From: Thiorhodovibrio litoralis
GTDB taxonomy: Bacteria > Pseudomonadota > Gammaproteobacteria > Chromatiales > Chromatiaceae
Assembly: GCF_033954455.1 (NCBI RefSeq)
Contig: NZ_CP121473.1
Location: 434,001 to 498,000 of the forward strand
DNA length: 64,000 bases
Direction: 5' to 3'
A model generated the notes under the pieces. The model saw only the letters and a program-made list of their open reading frames with translations. It was not told the DNA's origin and made no database searches. A program made the translations under genes and the position numbers. Positions 57,488 to 64,000 of this stretch are shown one piece after another; within the stretch, counting starts at the first letter, position 1; each line of letters begins with the position of its first letter.

Positions 57488-58444
57488 TGCGAGGATGCGG
57501 ACACAACCTTTCGGCTGTTCGGAGTTCTTAGCAAAGAGCTTGAGATACGCGGGCTGCAATCTCAGTTTGAATCACGGACTATGACCTTGGCATTGCAACT
57601 TGGCAGTTGGGAATTCGAAGGAATTCCCGTCGGCGAGCAGCGGCTGCACGCGCTCCGAACGGGTGCCAGCAAGCAAGTTGATACGGCTCGAGAAGCAGTC
57701 CAAAGCCACTTGGGCAAGGGTTTCAACGTTGACTCTAACCAGGAAATCCAAGCCGCGTTGTTGGCGGATGAAAACATTGCGGATTTTTTTCGGGGCAAAC
57801 GACTAACAAACAATCTGTTGGAGGACCTATCCGGCGCCAGTGAGGCAGCTCGCGCGTTGGTCATCTACCGCCGTGAGAAATATGTGCTACAACAAATCGA
57901 AGAGCTGATTGAACAGAGCCAAAATGGGAAGGTGCATCCTGTTTTCAGCCAGATCAGTAGCCGATTTGGACAGATTACCGCCCGTAAGCCCAACCTTTTC
58001 GCAACAAATGTCGTCCGAGAAGCAGTAGACAAGTCAGTATGGCATCTCTACTCCGACGCTATGCGTTCGTTACAAGCATTGGTCACCTTATCGGGCGACG
58101 AGATTCTGTCCACGGACCTGATTGAAGGTTACCCGGCCGATTTCGCTATCTTGGAAGAAAACGTTGATAGATTCTTATTATCGTTGGTCGTAGGCAACAG
58201 CAACTCCAAGCTCGCTCGCCAGTTCCTTCTAGAGCAACCTGTCGTTGCCGACCTAAGGCACCGCATAAGCGTACGCTATCGACGCGCATTCCAGTGGGTC
58301 GATGGCGTCCACACAGACGCTATCAAATATGGCTTTATAGAGAACGAGGGCCGCAGGTTTTTCGTTGCAGGCCTCGGCAGTTCCGACCTCTATAAGCGTC
58401 AACAGGCTATGAATCTGTGCGTGAAGTGGTTGCTTCAATATTAA
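57488..58444 (+). pseudogene. PolI-like exonuclease protein, C-terminal part with degenerate polymerase domain (split)
   Basis: 318 codons plus stop. It opens with Exo III (CEDADTTFRLF), completing the DEDDy site. The polymerase region is recognisable by order: GSWEFEGIPVGEQRL, VHPVFSQISSRFGQITARKPNL (cf. TGRLSSTDPNLQ of PolI). Where motif A should supply the catalytic Asp (DYSQIELR) it reads LYSDAMRSLQAL, motif B lacks the Lys/Arg-rich O helix, and the protein ends at KWLLQY before motif C (VHDE). DNA synthesis is therefore not expected. The restored full protein would have 762 residues, against about 930 for PolI. Confidence 0.82.
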
Positions 58445-58465
58445 GGCCGCCGCTCTTCACCAACC

Positions 58466-58483
58466 CCGAGAGTCACTTCTCGG
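58466..58483. terminator. Short hairpin after the PolI-like gene
   Basis: CCGAGA and TCTCGG pair perfectly around a 6-nt loop, 22 bp after the stop codon. No T tract; weak candidate. Confidence 0.3.
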
Positions 58484-58655
58484 ACGGTTGTTCGGGTCTT
58501 CGAAGACATCGATATCGGAGATTTTATTCCCCGTCTGATTTGGTTTGGATTCGGCCTTCATTACTCGTAGATCCAATATCGGTTCTGGGTCGGTAACTGC
58601 ACCTGGGACGGAACTCACGATACGGCTGTTTCCTCAAGCTCTTAGGTACTCGGTC

Positions 58656-60155
58656 TCACCGCCGGCGACTGCCGCCGAAGAGCGAGCCCAGGGCGCCGCG
58701 CACCAGTTGGCGGCCGAGCTGGCTGCCGACTGAACGCAGGGTGCTTTTCAGCATGGCTTCCATGGGTGTTTGGCGGCTGCTGGAGCGGCGCTTGCCGCTG
58801 CTGCGCTGGCCGGCGGAGGTGCGCCCGGACGTCGAGGGCGCGTCCTGGCGCTGCTCAGCCGCTTTCGCGGCCTGCTCGGCCATGGTCTTGAGGGTTTCAT
58901 AGGCGGAGACGCGGTCGATGGCCTGTTCGTAGACACCACTGACCAGCGACTGGCGTATCAATGCGGCGCGCTCATCAGCGCTGATGGGGCCAAGCCGGCT
59001 GCCGGGTGGGGCGATCAGCACGCGTTCGACCGGGGTGGGAATGCCGTCCTCATCGAGCACCGAGACCAGCGCCTCGCCAACGCCGAGCGCGGTGATGGCG
59101 GTTTCGGTGTCGATGGCCGGATTTTGGCGGAAGGTCTGGGCCGCCGCGCGCACGGCTTTTTGATCTCTGGGGGTGAAGGCGCGCAGCGCGTGCTGCACCC
59201 GGTTGCCGAGCTGGCCAAGCACTGTGTCAGGGATGTCCAGCGGGTTTTGGGTGACAAAATAGACCCCGACGCCTTTGGAGCGGATCAGCCGCACCACTTG
59301 CTCGATGCGCTCGATCAGCACCTCGGGCGCGTCGTCGAACAACAAGTGCGCCTCGTCGAAAAAGAGCACGAACTTGGGCTTGTCCGGATCGCCGACTTCG
59401 GGTAGTTGCTCGAACAACTCCGAGAGCAGCCACAGCAGGAAGCTGGCATAGAGCGTGCGGTTCTGGATGAGGGATTCGGCGGCCAGGATGTTCACCACCC
59501 CGCGTCCGTCGATGTCGGTCTGCATCAGGTCGGACAGATCCAGTGCTGGCTCGCCGAAGAGCGTCTCGCCGCCGGCCTGCTCGAGTCGCAGCAGCCGGCG
59601 CAGAATGGCGCCGACTGATGCCTGGGACACATGCCCGACCGTGGTGCGCAGCGCGTCGGCCTGCTCGGAGGCGAAATTGAGGATGGCGCGCAGGTCTTTG
59701 AGGTCAAGTAGCAGCAGGCCATTCTCGTCGGCAATATGAAAGCAAATGTTCAGCACCCCTTCCTGGGTGTCGTTCAGCCCCAGCAGGCGCGCGAGCAGCA
59801 TGGGGCCCATTTCGCTGACGGTGGTGCGGGCCGGATGGCCGAGCGCGCCGCCGATGTCCCAGAAACTGACTGGGTTCTTGTCGTAGCGAAAGCCCAGTGA
59901 CTCGAGGTCTAATTCTTGAACCCGCTCGGCGACCTTGGCATTCTCGCCGCCGGGCTGGCTGATGCCGGCCAGGTCGCCCTTCACGTCGGCCATGAACACA
60001 GGCACGCCGATGCGGCTGAATTGTTCGGCGAGCAGTTGCAGGGTGACGGTCTTGCCGGTGCCGGTGGCCCCGGCAATCAAGCCATGGCGGTTGGCTTTGT
60101 CCGAGCGCAGCCAGAGGCTTTGCTCGCCCTTGCCGATCAACAATGGGTCGGTCAT
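58656..60155 (-). CDS. YjgR/DUF853 HerA-type ATPase
   Basis: 499 residues (E. coli YjgR is 500). HerA/FtsK-like ATPase: Walker A GATGTGKTVTLQLLAEQF, FMADVKGDLAGISQPG, SVGAILRRLLRLE, Walker B FVLFFDEAHLLF, the sensor YFVTQNPLDIP and the Arg-containing AFTPRDQKAVRAAA. A disordered Ser/Arg/Gln segment and a Gly/Arg-rich C terminus (GSLFGGSRRR) complete it. Physiological role unproven. ATG 60155 has GGAG at good spacing. It resumes high-GC chromosomal sequence after the island. Confidence 0.92.
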   Translation of the reverse strand: MTDPLLIGKGEQSLWLRSDKANRHGLIAGATGTGKTVTLQLLAEQFSRIGVPVFMADVKGDLAGISQPGGENAKVAERVQELDLESLGFRYDKNPVSFWDIGGALGHPARTTVSEMGPMLLARLLGLNDTQEGVLNICFHIADENGLLLLDLKDLRAILNFASEQADALRTTVGHVSQASVGAILRRLLRLEQAGGETLFGEPALDLSDLMQTDIDGRGVVNILAAESLIQNRTLYASFLLWLLSELFEQLPEVGDPDKPKFVLFFDEAHLLFDDAPEVLIERIEQVVRLIRSKGVGVYFVTQNPLDIPDTVLGQLGNRVQHALRAFTPRDQKAVRAAAQTFRQNPAIDTETAITALGVGEALVSVLDEDGIPTPVERVLIAPPGSRLGPISADERAALIRQSLVSGVYEQAIDRVSAYETLKTMAEQAAKAAEQRQDAPSTSGRTSAGQRSSGKRRSSSRQTPMEAMLKSTLRSVGSQLGRQLVRGALGSLFGGSRRR

Positions 60156-60564
60156 GAGAAAACTCCTTGGAGCAAGCTGATGCGTGCATGATCGGCGCAA
60201 AGGCGGTGCGCGTCCAGACTTGGCTGGCGAACGGGTTTGACACATGGCGCTGGTGTTTTGCTCCGGCCCACGGCTGTGGCACGATTGGCTGCCGCATTGC
60301 CAAGCCGGGGCTGCGCCCTGACAATGGTAACCCGTTGCCCCGAGGAGTCAGGACTTGCGTGCTCGATGAGCCGCCTGGATGAAGGCTGAGCGCCGTCATC
60401 TTGCCGGCCGGCCTGCCCCGGAGAGTGACTTCGCGTGATATTGCAAAAGAGTCAGCCCCATAGCGTCTCTCTTGCATTCCCAATTTCGTCATGAACATCC
60501 GCCCGACACCCAAGCCCTCGGCGCACTGGGTCCATTTCAACATGCTGTTAGGAGATAAACCCCC
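60156..60564. other. Divergent intergenic region, no gene seen
   Basis: 409 bp between the YjgR-type gene (minus) and the cyclophilin gene (plus). Open frames here overlap each other without family resemblance. Promoters for both flanking genes should lie here; none is clear by eye. The cyclophilin start is preceded by TTAGGAGATAAACCCCC. Confidence 0.5.
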
Positions 60565-61167
60565 ATGATGAGAATCATGAATTCTTTGTTAGTTATTTTT
60601 GCTGCTTCCACCCTCGCTGTCGGGCTGGCCTTCGCCGAAGCTGATGCGGACCAGGCCGCTGAGACTGCGCCGAACCCGAAGGTCGCGATGGATGTCAGCA
60701 TCGGCGGGGAGCCGGCCGGCACCATTGAGTTCGAGCTGTTTGCGGATACCGTGCCCAAGACGGCCGAGAATTTTCGTGCGCTCTGCACTGGAGAAAAAGG
60801 CGATGATCTCAGCTACGCCGGTAGCCCGTTCCACCGCATTATTCCAGGCTTCATGATCCAGGGCGGGGACTTCACCCGCGGCAATGGCAGCGGCGGTAAG
60901 TCGATTTACGGCCGCAAGTTTGATGATGAGAATTTCAAGCTCAAGCACAGCAAGCCCGGCTTGCTGTCCATGGCTAATTCTGGGCCGAACTCCAACGGCT
61001 CGCAGTTTTTCATCACAGTCGCGCCCACACCCTGGCTGGACGGCAAGCATGTGGTCTTCGGTGAGGTGACCGACGGCATGGATGTAGTCGATAAAATGGA
61101 AGCCACGGGTTCGCGCAGCGGTCGCACCAGTGCGCCTGTGGTGCTGGAGTCCTGCCGGGAGCTGTGA
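60565..61167 (+). CDS. Secreted cyclophilin-type peptidyl-prolyl isomerase
   Basis: 200 residues. A signal peptide ([19 protein letters not shown]) precedes a cyclophilin domain that is closer in motif pattern to eukaryotic cyclophilin A than to E. coli Ppi[78 protein letters not shown]. The catalytic Arg (FHRII), Phe (FMIQ) and the Trp in PTPWLDGKH are present. Expected to catalyse proline isomerisation in the periplasm. ATG 60565 is preceded by AGGAG. Confidence 0.94.
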   Translation: MMRIMNSLLVIFAASTLAVGLAFAEADADQAAETAPNPKVAMDVSIGGEPAGTIEFELFADTVPKTAENFRALCTGEKGDDLSYAGSPFHRIIPGFMIQGGDFTRGNGSGGKSIYGRKFDDENFKLKHSKPGLLSMANSGPNSNGSQFFITVAPTPWLDGKHVVFGEVTDGMDVVDKMEATGSRSGRTSAPVVLESCREL

Positions 61168-61186
61168 GCGCGCTGCGGCGCGGACG

Positions 61187-61750
61187 TCAGAAGCTGATGC
61201 CGACCCCGCCGCCGCTCCAGCCGGAACCGGCGCCCACGCCGATGCTGATGCGCGGGCGGTAGCCGTCCCAAGTGGCATTCGCTGCGCCGGGGCGGCGAAT
61301 GCCATACAGGATCGTTTCCGTGACGACCGGCATCGGCTCGCCCGAGCGGGTTTGGGTTTCTACAGCGGCGAGCCGCCCAGAGACGCGCAGGGGCTGGCCG
61401 GAGATCAGCTCGGTGGTTTCGAAATAGCCGGGATAGCGCACCAGAAAGCGTCCCTGGGCCGGGGCGTCCCGGCGCACTTGGCAACTGCTGTCGAGTGGCC
61501 GGGCGCTGATGACGAGCTCGGTTGCGTCGGACAGGTGTCGAGCATCCATAAAGATGCCGCCCCAGGTCAGATGCTGCCCGAGCGGTACTTGGTCGGACGC
61601 CAGAGCGCGCATGGCCGCGGGTGATGGATAGGGATTGGATAAGGTGGCGGGGCACTGACCGCCGTCGCTGGCGCAGCCACTGAGGATGCTCAGGACGCAC
61701 AGGGCCTTCGCGACCCTGCGTCCTGGACTCTGGTCTTTACCAAATGCCAT
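61187..61750 (-). CDS. Slp-family outer-membrane lipoprotein
   Basis: 187 residues. Lipobox LSILSGC (Cys at about 26) after a hydrophobic signal. Slp features: LGQHLTWGGIFMDARHLSDATELVISARPLDSSCQV, RFLVRYPGYFETTELISGQPLRVSGRLAAVET and the PVVTETILYGI strand. The C terminus is Gly/Ser-rich. ATG 61750 chosen. It overlaps the upstream slp-like gene by 14 bp, forming a two-gene unit. Slp lipoproteins are linked to starvation or stationary phase. Confidence 0.86.
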   Translation of the reverse strand: MAFGKDQSPGRRVAKALCVLSILSGCASDGGQCPATLSNPYPSPAAMRALASDQVPLGQHLTWGGIFMDARHLSDATELVISARPLDSSCQVRRDAPAQGRFLVRYPGYFETTELISGQPLRVSGRLAAVETQTRSGEPMPVVTETILYGIRRPGAANATWDGYRPRISIGVGAGSGWSGGGVGISF

Positions 61751-62381
61751 AGGGCGGACCATACCAGGAAGGACCGCAACACCAGGGGTCGCGGATGAAA
61801 GGACCGAACCCAGGTCCCCACCAGCCATAGCCGTAGGGGTAAGCAAGCGCAACAGGTTCGGGCTTGGGCCACAAGTAGGTCGTCAGCGCAGCTACCACCG
61901 GGTAGGGGTAGCGATACTCGCCGATGGCATGCGGCTCAACGGCAATGATGGGGCCGACGACGGTGAGTAGTCGATCGAGCGGAAAGCGGGTGGGATCGAC
62001 GAAACCTTGAAACTCAGCGATGAAACGCCCCGGCGAGTCGGTTTCGATGTCCGGGCGGCCGCTTTGTTCGAGTCGGCGTGCGAGCACTTTGATACGCGTG
62101 GTCTCGGGGCCGTTGTCGACCTCAAGGATGCGCCCGCCCCAGCGGGTCGAGCGCCCGAGATAGGCATCCGGTGTTTGCTGAACGGCTGCTAACGAGATGT
62201 CGGGCTGGGCCGGGTCGCGGACCGGGACCGGAACCGGACTGGCGCAGGCCGTGAGTAGCGCGCAGCAGAAGCCGAGCGCTAGTAACGGCAGACTAGCGTT
62301 CGCACGCCAGCGGTGGCGCCGGCGCCGATATGGGCGCTGATAGCGGTTCTCGGTGGCTGGCCTGTGGGAGTCGAAAGGCAC
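61737..62381 (-). CDS. Slp-family lipoprotein with aromatic Gly/Pro/Tyr-rich tail
   Basis: About 214 residues from a tentative GTG at 62381; the N-terminal 30 residues are strongly basic (YRRRRHRWRA) before the hydrophobic stretch ASLPLLALGFCCALLTACAS, whose Leu-Thr-Ala-Cys is a lipobox. The domain matches Slp (YLGRSTRWGGRILEVDNGPETTRIKVLARRLEQSGRPD, RFIAEFQGFVDPTRFPLDRLLTVVGPI). The last 35 residues are rich in Tyr, Trp, Gly and Pro with adjacent Cys residues (RDPWCCGPSWYGPPYGIW). The start is uncertain; translation could begin closer to the signal. Confidence 0.78.
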   Translation of the reverse strand: MPFDSHRPATENRYQRPYRRRRHRWRANASLPLLALGFCCALLTACASPVPVPVRDPAQPDISLAAVQQTPDAYLGRSTRWGGRILEVDNGPETTRIKVLARRLEQSGRPDIETDSPGRFIAEFQGFVDPTRFPLDRLLTVVGPIIAVEPHAIGEYRYPYPVVAALTTYLWPKPEPVALAYPYGYGWWGPGFGPFIRDPWCCGPSWYGPPYGIW

Positions 62382-62550
62382 GGAATGGAGTTGAGCAATG
62401 AGTGGCGCTTGGATTGAGTATAGGCATTTGCCCGTCGTAATGTCGAAGTCTCGGCGCTCGACTATGCCGCAGTCTTCGCTATGGCCGCGATGATTGTCGA
62501 TGACGGCAGCATCCGGCGCTAGAATCCGCAAGCCCAACCCGCGTTGCGCG

Positions 62551-62811
62551 ATGCGGCAGCTGCTGGCGCAGGCGCGCGAACTGCTTGGGCAGGCCGATCT
62601 CGCGAGCCTGGTGTGCGATGGTGATTGCGGGGACTGCGTCATCAAGCAGGTCGAGGTTTTCGAACAAGCGCTGGCTGAGTGGGATTTGCGCCTCGCGCAG
62701 GGCGAGGCGCCAACCTTGGGTGATCTTGAGGAGCTGGCGCAATGGGGATGGCTGCTTGGGAGAAGATTGGTGCATGCCGGGTTGCTGAACGGCGCAACGC
62801 AATTGCGATAG
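62551..62811 (+). CDS. Small hypothetical protein with a C-x3-C-x2-C motif
   Basis: 86 residues from ATG 62551 (the frame extends to a TTG at 62494 and ATG 62500). Sequence reads mostly helical, with DLASLVCDGDCGDCVIKQVEVF giving CDGDCGDC, and no transmembrane segment. Not recognised. Ends 9 bp before the Nif3-like gene, so probably co-transcribed with it. Confidence 0.55.
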   Translation: MRQLLAQARELLGQADLASLVCDGDCGDCVIKQVEVFEQALAEWDLRLAQGEAPTLGDLEELAQWGWLLGRRLVHAGLLNGATQLR

Positions 62812-62820
62812 GTACAGGTC

Positions 62821-63573
62821 ATGCTTGAGTTGAAAACACTGGTTGACTACTGCGCGGATTTTCTGTCGATCGCGGACTTTCAGGACTATTGCCCGAATGG
62901 TCTACAGGTGGAGGGTGTTGAGCGCATTGAGCGCATCGTAACCGGCGTGACGGCCAGTCAGGCGCTGATCGACGCGGCCGCGGAGGAAAACGCCGATGCC
63001 CTGCTGGTGCATCATGGTTTTTTCTGGAAAGGCGAGGATCCTTGCCTGGTGGGCAACAAGGGACGTCGGGTCAAGGCGTTGCATGCAGCCGGACTGTCTT
63101 TGTTGGCCTATCACCTGCCGCTGGATGCCCACGCGGAGCTTGGCAATAATCGTCGTCTGGCTGATTTGCTCGGTATCGAGCAGCCTGCCCCGGCATCCGC
63201 GCGGGAACCCTTACTCTGGCGCGGGCATCTTCCAACTGCCGAGTCGGCGGAAGCCTTTAGTGAACGTGTTGCGAAGGCACTCGCGCGCAAACCCTTGCAT
63301 ATCCCGGCGTGCGATCGGCCGATCAAAACACTGGCCTGGTGCACAGGGGGCGGCCAGCGCTACATCGAGCAGGCTGCAAGTCTTGGAGTCGATGCGTTTT
63401 TGAGCGGCGAGATTTCCGAGTCAACAACGCATCAGGCGCGTGAGTCTGGTGTGGATTACTTTGCCATCGGTCATCACGCCTCCGAACGCGAGGGTATCCG
63501 CGCGCTAGGCGAGCATCTCAGTCAAGGTTTCGGGCTGCGACACCGTTTTATTGATATCGATAATCCTGCTTGA
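62821..63573 (+). CDS. Nif3-like dinuclear metal centre protein (YbgI family)
   Basis: 250 residues. Metal-binding landmarks of the hexameric NIF3/YbgI family: YCPNGLQVEGVERIERIVTGVTAS, ALLVHHGFFWKG (His-His), LLAYHLPLDAH (His and Asp), LAWCTGGGQRYIEQA, DAFLSGEISESTTHQAR and YFAIGHHASEREGI (His and Glu). Function not settled in the family. It lies just upstream of the bc1 genes, a context I recall from other gammaproteobacteria. Confidence 0.93.
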   Translation: MLELKTLVDYCADFLSIADFQDYCPNGLQVEGVERIERIVTGVTASQALIDAAAEENADALLVHHGFFWKGEDPCLVGNKGRRVKALHAAGLSLLAYHLPLDAHAELGNNRRLADLLGIEQPAPASAREPLLWRGHLPTAESAEAFSERVAKALARKPLHIPACDRPIKTLAWCTGGGQRYIEQAASLGVDAFLSGEISESTTHQARESGVDYFAIGHHASEREGIRALGEHLSQGFGLRHRFIDIDNPA

Positions 63574-63956
63574 GGCCGCCTCGGTTTTCGCCCGAACGAG
63601 TACGCGAGATCGTAGCAGCATAATCCGATCAAATTCCACGGGTATTTGCGGAATGTCGTGGTCAGTCGGCCATTTGGCGGTTTAAATTCGGCATGAGCGA
63701 AGCTCGATGAGCTGCCAAAGGCGTTTCGCTGCTTTTTTGAGAAGTGCTTTTATGGCTTGATAAGTAAGGTTTTTTGGTCTTTTCTGTCGACGAAAATCTT
63801 GCGGACATCTTGACCGCAATGGGCAGGATCGGCCAGAATGCTTGATCTTTTTTGAAGAGCTTCGCGATATTCTAGTTTTCCATTTCCTTCGATACTGTGC
63901 GAGCGCCTCCGGTTCGAGGCGTCGTCCGGACGAGCCTACGGGGGGCTTTTGATCAA
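63574..63956. other. petA upstream region, no gene seen
   Basis: 383 bp between the Nif3-like gene and petA. A minus-strand frame covering 63682-63966 is open but Arg/Lys-rich and unlike known proteins, and it reads across the petA start, so it is not called. The AT-rich 63730-63900 stretch probably contains the petABC promoter. Confidence 0.5.
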
Positions 63957-64000
63957 ATGAGCGCACAAGGCGTTAATAAGACGCGGCGGCGGGTCCTCGT
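63957..64000 (+). CDS. petA: Start of ubiquinol-cytochrome c reductase Rieske subunit (truncated by window)
   Basis: Only 14 complete codons remain: MSAQGVNKTRRRVL, continuing off the right edge. A twin-arginine pair near residue 10 in a short hydrophilic leader is how proteobacterial Rieske proteins of cytochrome bc1 begin. GGGGGG lies 11 bases upstream. The call rests on this N terminus and the Nif3-like neighbour, so it is tentative. Confidence 0.65.
   Translation, partial: MSAQGVNKTRRRVL

Noticed and set aside
60277-60293. Sigma-54-like element TGGCACGATTGGCTGC upstream of the cyclophilin gene
   Set aside because: Spacing between the GG and GC dinucleotides is off by one from the strict -24/-12 rule and it is far from the start codon.
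63682-63966. 94-codon minus frame upstream of petA
   Set aside because: Lys/Arg-rich low-complexity translation and overlap with the petA start; not a plausible protein.

Overview
The window is about 64 kb of GC-rich, densely coding gammaproteobacterial chromosome. The gene set points to a purple sulfur bacterium of the Chromatiaceae type; this is inferred from content, since no rRNA lies in the window. Clues are an alpha-carboxysome shell protein (CsoS1D), a galactolipid-type glycosyltransferase resembling plant DGD1/DGD2, an elaborate Mrp/NuoL-type cation antiporter cluster, a DUF2333 protein, and a Nif3-like gene followed by the start of petA (cytochrome bc1 Rieske protein).

Layout. 0-5.4 kb: 3' part of the glycosyltransferase, then a two-gene RND efflux pump. 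5.6-7.3 kb: lipA and an orphan csoS1D. 7.4-15.3 kb: ilvA, rpiA, bactofilin plus a coiled-coil membrane partner, a membrane-anchored formylglycine-enzyme-like protein, a PfkB-type sugar kinase and DUF2333. 15.6-26.3 kb: a ten-gene Mrp-type antiporter operon whose last two subunits are a tandem duplication; the final one carries a peptidoglycan-binding tail. 26.4-32.8 kb: BrnT/BrnA, rdgC, the complete AmmeMemoRadiSam trio, a CNNM/CorC membrane protein and a Uma2-family protein. 32.8-39.4 kb: radA, a GNAT/DUF1778 toxin-antitoxin pair, a DUF3368/UPF0175 pair lying between a full-length dnaB and a duplicated dnaB 3' fragment, and dnaB itself interrupted by a 495-residue intein in its P-loop. 39.6-48.4 kb: thiC with a TPP riboswitch, lemA plus an M48 protease, then a hybrid histidine kinase and a periplasmic binding protein in an overlapping operon.

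48.4-58.6 kb is a lower-GC acquired region. It holds a divergent pair: an IS630-like transposase gene with a long extra N-terminal half, and a gene for a PolI-like protein that keeps only its 3'-5' exonuclease active site. Each gene has been split by one of two 2361-bp IS4-family insertions. Each insertion carries a DUF4338 (DruA-family) gene translationally coupled to the transposase. Removing each IS plus one target duplication restores both host reading frames exactly.

58.6-64 kb returns to chromosomal genes: a YjgR/HerA-type ATPase, a secreted cyclophilin, two Slp-type lipoproteins, a small Cys-rich protein, a Nif3-like protein and the first codons of petA. The strongest candidates for something undescribed are the exonuclease-only PolI homologue beside the unusual transposase, the DruA-family gene carried by the IS, and the TA cassette between the two dnaB 3' ends.
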